From Chara braunii (taxonomy: Eukaryota > Streptophyta > Charophyceae > Charales > Characeae), in contig BFEA01000073.1 in the NCBI GenBank assembly GCA_003427395.1, forward strand, positions 1,908,010-1,935,691: 27,682 nucleotides of DNA, written 5' to 3'. Below, piece after piece: positions 1-9,722 of this stretch. Both the position numbers and the translations under genes were made by a program. The notes beneath the pieces were generated by a model, which ran no database searches, had not been told where the DNA came from, and was given only the letters and a program-made list of their open reading frames with translations. Every line of letters begins with the position of its first letter. The first letter of the stretch is position 1.

Positions 1-175
1 AGTGAAGGTTGGCTATGGTGGATGGGTGCGGGTGATGGAGGTGGAAGAAGGTAAGTGAAGGTTGGCTATGGTAGATGGGTGCGGGTGATGGAGGTGGAAG
101 AAGGTGAGTGATGGTTGGCTATGGTGGATGGGTGCGGGTAATGGAGGTGGAGGAAGGTAGTGAAGGTTAGCTATG
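1..175. repeat. 53-bp minisatellite, about 3.5 copies
   Basis: The word gttggctatgg (or a one-base variant) recurs at about 8, 61, 114 and 166, giving a 52-53 bp period. Units share a G-rich core containing gatgggtgcgggt. The array is cut by the window edge, so its true length is unknown. No coding potential is apparent. Confidence 0.9.
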
Positions 176-1239
176 GTGGGCGGGTGCGGGTGATGGTGAA
201 GGGGTGACGGGGTGCAAAATGACCCTTGGCCCCGCGTTGCCTCCTACCCGAGCGACCGGGCTCATTGCCCGCCGTACCCCCTAGTCCCGGAGCAAAACAC
301 AGTCCCCACATTACACAGTCCACAGTCCATATGCACAAAACACACAGTTGCAGCAGACACAGTTGGCTGGATCCTGCAGAATCTGCAGATTCCGTTAGTT
401 GCGGTAACTTACCGCTTTCGCTATTTTTTTGCCCAGGGTGAAAATTCGGAGCGCACGGGCCTGCGTTTCCGGCCCCAAACGTTGTCAGAATCAGTCCAAA
501 TTTGGTGGGCCCTCTCACTGTATCACAGGGAAGACCTCCACAACATTTGGTCTTAGTCCGACGTCGTTTGGGCTGGGTCGCCCGTTTCGGGCGCCGACCG
601 GTTCTGGCTGAACAGTTCGGCGGAAGTCCGTTTTCTGATTTTTTCAGAAAACAGAGTCTGATGGCCTCCCGGGTCTGCAGGCCATCTGTTCATACCCAGA
701 ATATGTGGTCTGAGCATTCTCAGACCTCATTCCCAAGTTTTTCTATAGCGCATCTGCCGACTTGTCGTCGGCCGCATTCCGCCCGATTGCGGTTTTCGCA
801 TGATCCTTGCAACGGCGGTGGCTACCCTACCGTTTTCCCAGGTTAGCAGTCTATGCTGGCCAGGTTCTGTCCAGGACTGCAGTCCTACAGCTGTCAGCAG
901 GGGGCAGAGCACAACAGACCCTCAAACTACCAGAAAACAGCAGCCTATCTAACCTCCTACTTACCTTGTTCGAATAGAATACGAGGGGGGGGGGTGGACT
1001 CAAATAGTATCCATTCTCGAGCAAGGGGAGAGAAACAGTAATTCACTCAGCAGCGGGAATCTGACACGCCAGCATCCTAGGCTACTCAAAGCACTAGACT
1101 GTACTGAGATTAAGGTTCCGATCTACACCGGAGTTGGTAGACAGGCGAAAAACAAAGAACGGGCGAGACATTCCCACACATGAACTCACATACACCGGGG
1201 AAGGGATCAACGGAACAGCACGGGATGCACTACCATGCG
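176..1239. other. No gene recognised
   Basis: Short ORFs on both strands lack any recognisable domain, and no RNA gene is apparent. There is a run of nine G at about 985-993. The sequence does not match the satellite that follows, so it is probably unrelated non-coding DNA or old transposon remains. Confidence 0.5.
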
Positions 1240-1560
1240 CTCGAGCATCACAAACAGCGAAAGACAAGTTTTGTAACAATCTACACTAGGGGAAAATCAG
1301 CGGATCACCAAGGGATACACTGCCATACACCCCGGCACCAAGAACAGTGAAAAGACAAGTTTTGCAGTAATCTACAGTAGGGGGAAGTCAGCGGAATACA
1401 AAGGACACATCGCCATGCACCCCGGCATCAAGAATAACGAAAAGACAAGTTTTGTCGCAATCTACACTAGGGGGAAAATCAGCGGAACACCAAGGAACAC
1501 ATCGCCATACACCCCGACATCAAAAACAGCGAAAAGACAAGTTTTGCAGCAATCTACACT
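1240..1560. repeat. About 91-bp tandem repeat, about 4 copies
   Basis: The word aagacaagtttt occurs at about 1262, 1352, 1443 and 1534, a 90-91 bp period. Each unit continues with a caatctacactaggg-like segment and a caccccggcatca-like segment. The aagacaag and tacactagg words also occur in the 173-bp satellite to the right, so the two arrays are related. Confidence 0.85.
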
Positions 1561-3955
1561 GGGATGAGTTGCGATCCATATTGAGATGAAGGAGAGGAGA
1601 AAAGACGCTCATTACAACACTCAAACACACGTTGACGTCAACACATGAGTTGCGATTTACTCCCAAGTAGGAAAACAAGTAGATGATGAAGATTACAAGT
1701 GAAAAGGACCAGATTTTAGCTCAACTACACTAAAAGATGAATTGCGATTCACATAGGAGAGGAGAAATGGATAATACATGCACTCTACATCACCAAAACA
1801 CTAGGAAACATCAACACATAGTAGATGATGAAGATTATGAGTGAAAAAGACAAGATCTGAGTTCAACTACAGTAGGAGATAAATTGTGATTCACATAGGA
1901 GGGAAGAAATAGACAATACATGCACTCTACATTACCAAATCGCTAGGAAACATCAACACATGAGTTGCGATTTACTCCCAAGTAGGAAAACAAGTAGATG
2001 AAGATTACAAGTGAAAAAAACAAGATTTTGAGTTCAACTACACTAGGAGATGAATTGCGATTCACATAGGAGGGGAGACATGGATATTAAATGCACTCTA
2101 CATCACCAAAACACTAGGAAACATCAACACATGAGTTCTGATTTACTCCCAAGTAGGAAAACAAGTAGATGATGGAGATTACAAGTGAAAAAGATAAGGT
2201 TTGAGCTCAACTACACTAGGAGATGAATTGCGATTCACATAGGAGGGGATAAATGGACAACACATGCACTCTACATCACCAAAAGACTAGGAAACATCAA
2301 CACATGAGTTGCGATTTACTCCCAAGTAGGATAACAAGTAGATGATGGAGATTATGAGTGAAAAAGACAAGATTTGAGCTCAACTACACTAAGAGATGAA
2401 TTGCGATTCACATAGTAGGGGCGAAATGGACAAATCATGCACTCTACATCACCAAAACACTAGGAAACATCAACACATGAGTTGCAATTTACCCCCAAGT
2501 AGAAAAACAAGTAGATGACGAAGATTACAAGTGAAAAAGACAAGATTTGAGCTCAACTACACTAGGAGATGAACTGCGATTCACAAAAGAGGGGAGAAAT
2601 GGACAATACATGTGCTCTACATCACCAAAAGACTAGGAAACATCAACACATGAGTTGCACTTTACTCCCAAGTAGGAAAACAAGTAGATGATGAAGATTA
2701 TGAGTGAAAAAGACAAGATTTGAGTTCAACTACATCAGAAGATGAATTGCGATTCACATAGGAGGGGAGAAATAGACAATACATTCACTCTACATCACCA
2801 AATCACTAAGAAACATCAACACATGAGTTGCAATTTACCCCCAAGTATAAAAACAAGTAGATGATGAAGATTACATGTGAAAAAGACAAGATTTGAGTTC
2901 AACTACACTAGTGGATGAATTGCGATTCACATAGGAGGGGAGAAATGGACAATACATGCACTCTATATCACCAAAACACTAGGAAACATCAACATATGAG
3001 TTGCGATTTACTCCCAAGTAGGAAAACAAGTAGATGATGAAGATTACAAGCGAAAAAGACAAGATTTGAGGTTAACTACACTAGGAGACGAATTGCGATT
3101 CACATAGGAGGGGAGAAATGGACAATACATGCACTCTACATCACCAAATCACTAGGAAACATCAACACATGAGTTGCGATTTACTCCCAAATAGGAAAAC
3201 AACTAGATGATGAAGATTACAAGTGAAAAAGACAAGATTTGAGTTCAACTACACTATGAGATGAATTGCGATTCACATAGGAGGGGAAAAATGGACAATA
3301 CATGCACTCTACATCACCAAAATACTTGGAAACATCAACACATGAGTTGCGATTTACTCCCAAGTAGGAAAACAAGTAGATGATGAAAATTAATAGGAAA
3401 AAAGACAAGATTTGAGCTCAACTACACCAGGAGATGAATTGCGATTCACATAGGAGGGGAGAAATGGACAATACATGCACTCTAAATCATCAAAACACTA
3501 GGAAACATCAACACATGAGTTGCTATTTACCCCCAAGTAGAAAAACAAGTAGATGATGAAGATTACAAGTGAAAAAGACAAGATTTGAGCTCAAATACGC
3601 TAGGAGATGAATTGCGATTCACATAGGAGGAGAGACATGGACAATACATGCACTCGACATCACCAAAACTCTAGGAAACATCAACACATGAGTTGCAATT
3701 TTCCCCCAAGTAGAAGAACAAGTAAATGATGAAGATTACAAGTGAAAAAGACAAGATTTGAGCTCAACTGAACTAGGAGATGAATTGCTATTGACATAGG
3801 AGGGGAGAAATGAACAATACATCCACTCTACATCACCAAAACACTAGGAAACATCAACACATGAGTTGCGATTTACTACCAAGTAAGGAAACAAGTAGAT
3901 AATGAAGATTAAAAGTGAAAAGACAAGATTTGAGTTCAATCAAACTAGGAGATGA
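1561..3955. repeat. 173-bp satellite array, about 14 monomers
   Basis: The word catgagttgcgattta (with variants) recurs near 1643, 1960, 2130, 2302, 2475, 2648, 2821, 2994, 3167, 3340, 3513, 3686 and 3859, giving a steady 173-bp monomer. The copy near 1816 has lost about 29 bp, which explains the 317-bp step. Copies differ by scattered substitutions. Inside each monomer the words cactagga and ttgcgatt occur twice, roughly 84-89 bp apart, so the monomer looks like an old dimer. Its length is in the range usual for plant satellites. No ORF in it is credible. Whether it is centromeric, heterochromatic or retroelement-derived cannot be told from the sequence. Confidence 0.93.
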
Positions 3956-4214
3956 GTGAGGAGAGAGATAGAGAGAAGGGTGAGGGGAAGAAGGGGGAAA
4001 GGAAGATGGGAAGGAAGGGGAAAGGGAAGGGGAGGAGGAGGAGGAAGAGGAAGAGGAGAAGAAGAAGGAGAGGAAGAAGAAGAAGGAGAGGAAGAAGAAG
4101 AAGGAGAGAAGGAAGAAGATGAAGAAGAAGAAGAAGAAAAAGAAGAAGAAGAAGAAGGGGAGAAGAAGGAGAGGAAGAAGGGGAGAGAAGAGAAGGGAGA
4201 AGGAAAGGGGAGGC
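3956..4214. repeat. GA-rich (GAA/GGA) purine tract
   Basis: About 260 bases are almost pure purine on the plus strand, with short imperfect gaa, gga and ggaagaag units. Glutamate-rich and serine-rich open frames across it are consequences of composition. Such homopurine tracts can form triplex DNA, but nothing here shows that it does. Confidence 0.85.
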
Positions 4215-4757
4215 ATCTCTTCACTTACCCCTAGGATGCCTCACTCTCAATGAAGCTTCCTCCTCCTTGGCTATGACTTCCTCCTTCTTCAAGCCTTTAT
4301 TCCTCCTTCTCTTACCTCCTCCAAGTTGCTCTGACTCCTATCACTAAGACTAGGGAGTCCTCCCCTCTAGGAGGGTTAATGAGACTCCTCTCAGTCTTTC
4401 CTTCCTCTCCACTAGCCTGGGAGCTATGGCGGATTACCCTCTCCACTACCACTAGCTTGTAGAGCCTCCTCCTACTAGCTCACAGTCACCTCCAAGCATC
4501 CGGACTGGCAGGGGTTCCCCTCACTACTCTCTAATTGCCTCTAGAGCTCTCACGGGCTCATTTAGGCAGCATGGGCACTCCTCATGCAAGTATGAGTGTG
4601 GCAGACTAAACCCCTAGCTTATATAGGCTAGGAAGAGCAGTCCGGCCAACCCTTGGGCCCTCCCAAGTGCCCCAAGGTAAACCGAGGTACCCCCAAGGCC
4701 AATTTTCACCTCTAGGCCTCTCCGGGGGCACTTGGGCCTCTTTTTGGCCAGGTTCAT

Positions 4758-4790
4758 GCAGTCCGAGTGGTTGGTACCAACTCGGATTGC
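4758..4790. repeat. Hairpin, CAGTCCG family, copy 1
   Basis: gcagtccgagt pairs with actcggattgc across an 11-base loop, with one mismatch. It is the leftmost of six related hairpins. Confidence 0.7.
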
Positions 4791-6229
4791 CTCTTGGCCT
4801 ACTCCGGCCTCTTTGCCCCCTCACAAATGCTGCTCCCTAGGGTCCTAATGCCCAAGGGGCAATTTCACTTGAAGGAAAAAGACCTAGTGGGTCTTTTTCT
4901 CGATTTTTTCAGGTTTCGGCCTCCTTTGGGTAGGCCGGACCATTTTTCTAAGTGGCGGCGTACTTTCAGCCTTGGATCTGGCTGAGATTCAAGGCCAGCA
5001 ATAAGCCGTGCCACCCCCTACTAGCCTTTGCTTTAATCCTGAGCCCCTAAGTCCAATTTTTTAATTTTTTTTGCATCTGACTCTCTTTTTGGGCCAGATG
5101 CACTGTTTTGTCTTTTTCTCTTTTTGTTTCTTTTTCTTTTTTGGGCTGCCACCTCATTCTGGATCTAGCCGTTTTTTGCTGGCCCACAAAAAACGACTGT
5201 TTTCTCTCCACCATGAGATCTGATTTTAGATCCATGGTCCAAAAGAAAACCGGATATTTTTTCTTTGCATTTTCTTTCATTTTTGTCCTTTTAAATTCAG
5301 ATTTTGTTGAGATATGGCCCAACAATCCGGCCTGCACTCCTTGAATCTAGGAGAATTGAGGTCATCCTTGGGACCTGGCAGTCCCTACTGTAACCATCCC
5401 AATGGGCCGGCACAATGTCCTCCACCTATTCCTCCTCTTTTGTCTCACTCTCACTCCCTTTTCTCTTCTTTTTCTTTTCTTTTTCTTTTATCTTTGTTGT
5501 GACATGTGTCAATTTGTTTTGCACTCCATTTCTAGACCTTAGAGCCTTGATTGTGGCCAGGTTCATGGCCGCCTGTTGGCCGTTACACCCCGACCTACCA
5601 AGTTGCCATGCCCAAGCCCCTAAGGGGCTCATTTTACTCCCGTTAGCCTCCATTTTGAGCCCCTTTGGCTCTTGTTTCCTCATGTGTAGCTAGTCCGAAA
5701 TACCCCGGACCGCTGGACAACCCTCCCCTTATTATTTTTTTTTGCTTCTCACTCCCGTTTTCACCCGTTGGAGCCCCGCTAGTGCTTGCACTAGTGGTGC
5801 GAATATTTTCCACCGTCAAGGTCCTTGATCTCGACGGCGCCGTTCGCTTCTCACGACCACTCCTCACCTTGGCTAGTGGCCTCTCCCTTGGGACACCTCA
5901 AGTCCCCGCCGCTTCCTATATTAGTCTCATTTTTCCGTTCCGCCGGCGGTGCCGTCGACAAGGCCCAATTGCCGACAATTTTTATTTGGGCCCCTTTGGC
6001 CCTCGGCGTCATCCCGGTTGATGCCCAATTTTTATTTGGGACTTCCCATGTCCCCGTCGGTCCAGTTTTATTCTTTTCATGTGCCCCAAGTGCCGTTGAT
6101 AATTTCCCGGTCGCGGGACCCCCGCCGTGCCGTCGCCGTTTCACCATCACACTCCTCTAGACTCACGACGTCATTCCCTTAGCTTTTCCGCATGCCGTGG
6201 CCCATTTTCCCTTGACCTGGCCATCCATA

Positions 6230-6256
6230 TGCAGTCTGTAATTTTCCCGGACTGCA
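6230..6256. repeat. Hairpin, CAGTCCG family, copy 2
   Basis: tgcagtctg pairs with cggactgca, with one G-T pair and a 9-base loop. Confidence 0.7.
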
Positions 6257-6334
6257 TCCATGGCCAATCTACTAGTCCCACAGCCCCACGTCATGCCCCA
6301 TGCGTAAGGGCAATAAAACGTTAATTTTCCTAAG

Positions 6335-6600
6335 GCATTCGGGCTCAATTTCGGCTCCTGGAGCCTCAAAAACTTAAATTTGCCCCCCCCAATGCAGTCC
6401 GTTGTAACTCGGACTGCAGTAGGGGCTATTTTCATTGCCCCAATGCCCTACAACTAGCCTCTAACCAAAAGAAAATCAAATGGCTGATTTCTAAGTGCAT
6501 CCAGTCTCAATTTTGGCTCCCGGAGCACTCCAAACTTGTTTTTGGCCTCCCCAATGCAATCCGTTATTTTTCGGTTGCATGGGGCCTTGATTTTCTTTGA
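6335..6600. repeat. 161-bp direct repeat with hairpins (copies 3 and 4)
   Basis: Two diverged units share ctcaattt-ggctcc-ggagc, then ccccaatgca, then a hairpin. In the first unit tgcagtccg and cggactgca form a perfect 9-bp stem at 6393-6418. In the second the arms are atgcaatccg and cggttgcat with one bulge at 6554-6580. The offset between units is about 161 bp. Confidence 0.75.
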
Positions 6601-6639
6601 TTTTCTCTACATAAATCAAAGAAAACCAAGGTCCTTTGT

Positions 6640-7080
6640 TACCGCCATATGCCCAAAGTGAATCTGGTCCAAAATCCTTCCCCTAGGTGGTCGTTTTCGT
6701 CCGTTAGTACCCTTTTGACTTTGCCCCTTTTACTTTTCTTTTTACTTTCTTTTTCTTTTTTTTTCCCCACTTGTGGACAGTTGGGACTTGGCAGTCCCCA
6801 CCTGCTGCAATCCCAACTGACGACCAACTCACTCATCCTCTCTCACCTCCATTTTCTTTTTCTTTTCTTTTTATTTGTTCGTGTCAAGTGTCAACTAGCC
6901 GTTAAGGCCCTTTTCTCAATTTCCTTTTCTTTTGTTTTCTTTTTCCTTTTTCCTTGGACAGTTGGGACTTGGCAATCCCTACTTGCTGCAGTCCCTACTG
7001 ACGGCCAACTCACTCACTCCCTCTCACCTTCCTTGTCTTATTCTCCCTTCTTTTTCTTTTTCTTTTTCTTTTTCTTTTTG
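6640..7080. repeat. About 180-200-bp duplicated units with CTTTT tracts
   Basis: The word tggacagttgggacttggc occurs at 6774 and 6955, each followed by a ctgctgca-to-cggccaactcactca-like block and a (ctttt)n tract. The gtcaagtgtcaactagccg motif that follows the tract is at 6881, and appears again at the start of each 418-bp unit to the right. A 255-codon open frame here is low-complexity and not credible as a gene. Confidence 0.75.
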
Positions 7081-7905
7081 CATGTCAAGTGTCAACTAGC
7101 CGTTAAGACCCTTTTCTTGCCTCTCCCCCTTAGTTTTGGCCCTTCCTATGCCCAAGGGCCAGTCTGTTTTTTTTCGGACTGCAATTGTGGCCCTTCCAAG
7201 CCATTGGGAGCCATCGTTAGCCCTCCTCTCTCCCAAACGGTAGGCCCCCTTGCACCGATTTTTTTCCGGGAGCCTATTTTTTTCATGTTGGCTCCTTTTG
7301 CCCCCGTTTTCTTGGGGGAGTCTAATCCGAGATTTTTCCGGGTTGCTCCCATGCCTCCCTTTACCCGTTTCTTTACTTTTCATTTTTCCTTTGGCCCTCC
7401 CACTTGCTCCCACTAGTGCCGCTAATAATTTTGGCCGTCAAGATTTCCAATCTTGACGGTGCCGCTTGTTTTTTTTTTTTTTTTTTTTTTTNTTTTTGCA
7501 TGCCAAGTGCCAACTAGCCGTTAAGACTCTTTTCTTGCCTCTCCCCCTTAGTTCTGGCCCTTCCTATGCCCAAGGGCCAGTCCGTTATTTTTCGGACTGC
7601 AGTTGTGGCCCTTCCAAGCCCTTGGGAGCCACCATTAGCCCTCCTCTCTCCCAAACGGTAGGCCCCCTTGCACCGATTTTTTTCCGGGAGCCTATTTTTT
7701 TTATGTTGGTTCCTTTTGGCCCCATTTTCTTTGGGGAGTCTAATCCGAGATTTTCCCGGGTTGCTCCCATGCCTCCTGTTGCCCGTTTTTTTACTTTTCA
7801 TTGTTCCCTTGGCCCTCCCACTTGCTCCAACTAGTGCTGGCACTAGTGCCGCTAATAATTTTGGTCGTCAAGATCTCCGATCTTGACGGTACCGCTTGTT
7901 TTATT
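7081..7905. repeat. 418-bp tandem duplication
   Basis: Two units start at 7081 and 7499 with catg(t/c)caagtg(t/c)caactagccg and stay highly similar to the end. Each contains a cagtc(c/t)g...cggactg hairpin (7160-7181 and 7578-7599) and ends with a perfect 9-bp-arm hairpin of cgtcaagat and atcttgacg (7436-7458 and 7866-7888). The second unit also has an 8-bp-arm palindrome of actagtgc and gcactagt at 7830-7847, half of which is missing in the first. A poly-T tract separates the units. Confidence 0.9.
7469..7497. repeat. Poly-T tract with one undetermined base
   Basis: About 28 T with a single N at 7492. It lies at the junction of the two 418-bp units. Its length is unreliable because the assembler left an ambiguous base. 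Confidence 0.9.
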
Positions 7906-7995
7906 TTTATTATTATTTTTTTTTTTTTGCACTACACATCGTTCCGCAATTATTGCTTGGAACGCCACAGGTCCCCGCCACTGGCCCTCGATAGT

Positions 7996-8072
7996 AGTCC
8001 CGCCGGTGCCTGTCCCGCTGGTACCTGTCCCGCCGGTGGTCCCGCCAGTGGTCCCGCCGGTGCCGCATTTTT
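7996..8072. repeat. 12-15-bp GC-rich microsatellite
   Basis: Five imperfect units of gtcccgccggtgcct or its 12-base short form, placed immediately before the 52-bp minisatellite that contains the same cccgccggtacc word. The longer repeat may have grown from it. Confidence 0.8.
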
Positions 8073-8109
8073 CGCTTAGCTTCTCATGGTTCCCACACTA
8101 CTCCCATTA

Positions 8110-8430
8110 GTTCCACGTGGTCCCCGTTACTTTGTCCCGCCGGTACCACATCTTCTTCTTGGTCTCACGTGGTCCCCGACACTTTGTCATGTCGGTACCA
8201 CATCTTCTTCTTGGTCTCACGTGGTCCCTGGTACTTTGTCCCGCCGATACCACATCTTCTCTTGGTCTCACGTGGTCCCCGACACTTTGTCCCGCCGGTA
8301 CCACATCTTTTCTTGATCTCACACGGTCCCCGACACTTTGTCCCGCCGGTACCACATCTTCTCTTGGCCTCACGTGGTCCCCGACACTTTGTCTTGCCGA
8401 TACCACATCTTCTCTTGGCCCGTGGCCTCC
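8110..8430. repeat. 52-bp minisatellite, 6 copies
   Basis: tttgtc(c/a)(c/t)gccg recurs at 8131, 8183, 8235, 8286, 8337 and 8388, a 51-52 bp period. Each unit reads ggtaccacatcttct, then cttgg-ctcacgtggtcc. Because the period is not a multiple of three, all three plus frames and one minus frame show repeat peptides. None looks like a real protein. Confidence 0.92.
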
Positions 8431-9123
8431 TTGGCCCTCTTGCCGCTGCGTCCTAGTGCCCCACCTTGCCTGGCTACCTTTTCGCATGTCGGTGCCTTAC
8501 GTCCTATCCTTTTCTGCTTCTCTTCTCTCTTTGCGGCGCACATCCTATGTTACTACTATTTCTGGCGGTCCTTCTCCGTTTCGGAGGAAGGATTGCCTTT
8601 GCAACTTTCTTGCGGTCATCTGCCGCTTCGTGTTCCTTCAATTCCTTCTTAGTTCACGGGGCTCGGCGACTTTGGGCAGCCTCTAGCTCCCTAGCGCCTG
8701 CGCTTACGCGTTCGATTCTTCCAGCACCCTTGCCTCTGGTTTTTCCTGCCGTGCACAAATCGGTCATATACAATCTTTCGAGTGGCGGGAAGTCATTTGG
8801 GACTCACCAGTCCCGACATATTCCCCCCTCTCATTCGCGATGTCCTCATCGCGCACCAATCCATAGTTAGTGGGGATTTTGAAGTGATAGACAGACGGGA
8901 AAGGGGGGTGGGGTGAGACGGGTAGTTATCTTGCGAGGGTTCTTTTCTTTTGTTTTTTTCCATTCTTTTCTCGGGGTTTTCTTTAGCTTCCGCCCCCTTG
9001 GGGTGGAGGAGGGTATGGGGGGGTTCAAGGTTCCGCTTCGGGCCTCTCTTTTCTCATGCCAACCAGACTTAGTTTTAGTTACCCTTCCTTTCAATGCCCC
9101 CTTTTGCTTGGGTCCTCGTGCGC
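8431..9123. other. No gene recognised
   Basis: C+T-rich plus strand with no domain-like ORF. On the minus strand this is the sequence directly downstream of the methyltransferase motif IV. It could be an intron or plain flank. No second methyltransferase half was found here by eye. Confidence 0.5.
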
Positions 9124-9420
9124 TTAGCAAGGGGAGCCTGCCACAACCAGATCAACAGGCTTCTCAACAAGGTTTCCCTTGAATCGCCTAACGTTCCCAA
9201 GCTTAATAATGTCTTTGTAACGAGTGCGTAACACTCTCTGTGCATGAACGTCCATCTCACAGCTATATCTCTTTCTCACCGGAACTCCCAAATACTCAAG
9301 AGCTTTCCAACAGCCTTCAATACCGTCACACAAGGAGAGAATGATAAGTCCATCGCCCTCCCAAGATACCGAGGTAAGAGGAAGATTTTGGCGAAGAATG
9401 TCACAAGAATCATCCGCCAT
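9124..9420 (-). CDS. C5-cytosine DNA methyltransferase, N-terminal catalytic half (motifs I-IV)
   Basis: C5 methyltransferases bind S-adenosylmethionine and use a Pro-Cys nucleophile to methylate cytosine. This 98-codon piece starts at an ATG in a strong context (gaagccATGGcg). Residues 28-46 give motif I (LSLCDGIEG), Glu55 in SCEMD is the motif II acid, GNVR (75-78) fits motif III with Asn where Asp is usual, and GSPC (95-98) is motif IV with the catalytic Cys. The layout is closest to the DNMT3-like and phage-like group from memory. The frame stops with TAA exactly after the catalytic Cys. The following bases, ctaagc, are one change from a gtaagc splice donor, so this may be an exon end. 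The matching rest of the enzyme lies upstream rather than downstream, so the protein cannot be made as arranged. Confidence 0.82.
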   Translation of the reverse strand: MADDSCDILRQNLPLTSVSWEGDGLIILSLCDGIEGCWKALEYLGVPVRKRYSCEMDVHAQRVLRTRYKDIIKLGNVRRFKGNLVEKPVDLVVAGSPC

Positions 9421-9722
9421 GGCTTCCTTCAGGTGCGAGCTAGCAATACGTCAAGGAGCTCAAGCAGCTTGATGTCTCTCTTTCTCTCTCTCAGCATCAA
9501 GTTGATTAGCCTCGGCCCCCCTTGGGGGGCTCTGAAAGCAGACATGCATCACAGCTAGTTTTTCATTGTACGTTATTTCTCGCTCTCGACAATGTTTTAA
9601 AGGCTGTGTTCGTGGTCCCTCCAACGGTTTCCCTTCTTTCTATCGTGGCCTCCTTTGTCGTCCTCCCATTTGGTTGCTAGCCCTTTCGCTTCTCTCCCCC
9701 CCTCCCTACAATTTAGACCAGG
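9421..9722 (-). other. Spacer between the methyltransferase halves
   Basis: About 300 bases with no recognisable protein. On the minus strand it runs from the stop of the C-terminal half to the ATG of the N-terminal half. A pyrimidine-AG (ctttcag) at about 9540 could be a splice acceptor, but in-frame stops lie between it and the ATG. It may hold the end of one gene copy and the start of another. Confidence 0.4.

Larger units (their letters stand above)
4216..6329. other. Pyrimidine-rich non-coding DNA
   Basis: The plus strand is C+T-rich throughout, with (T)n(C)n stretches. No ORF has a recognisable domain. It contains an imperfect 11-bp-arm inverted repeat at 4758-4790, another hairpin at 6230-6256, and a diverged copy of the actagtgc and cgtcaag hairpin pair (5779-5838) that is seen again in the 418-bp duplication to the right. 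Confidence 0.6.

Noticed and set aside
3854-4234. Glu-rich and Ser/Phe-rich ORFs
   Set aside because: They arise from the GA-rich tract and have no coding signature.
6649-7416. 255-codon open frame on the plus strand
   Set aside because: Ser/Phe/Leu-rich low-complexity translation of C+T-rich tandem repeats, with no domain and repeat-driven composition.
8117-8686. 189-codon open frame on the plus strand
   Set aside because: It is the translation of the 52-bp minisatellite; overlapping frames on both strands show the same kind of repeat peptide.
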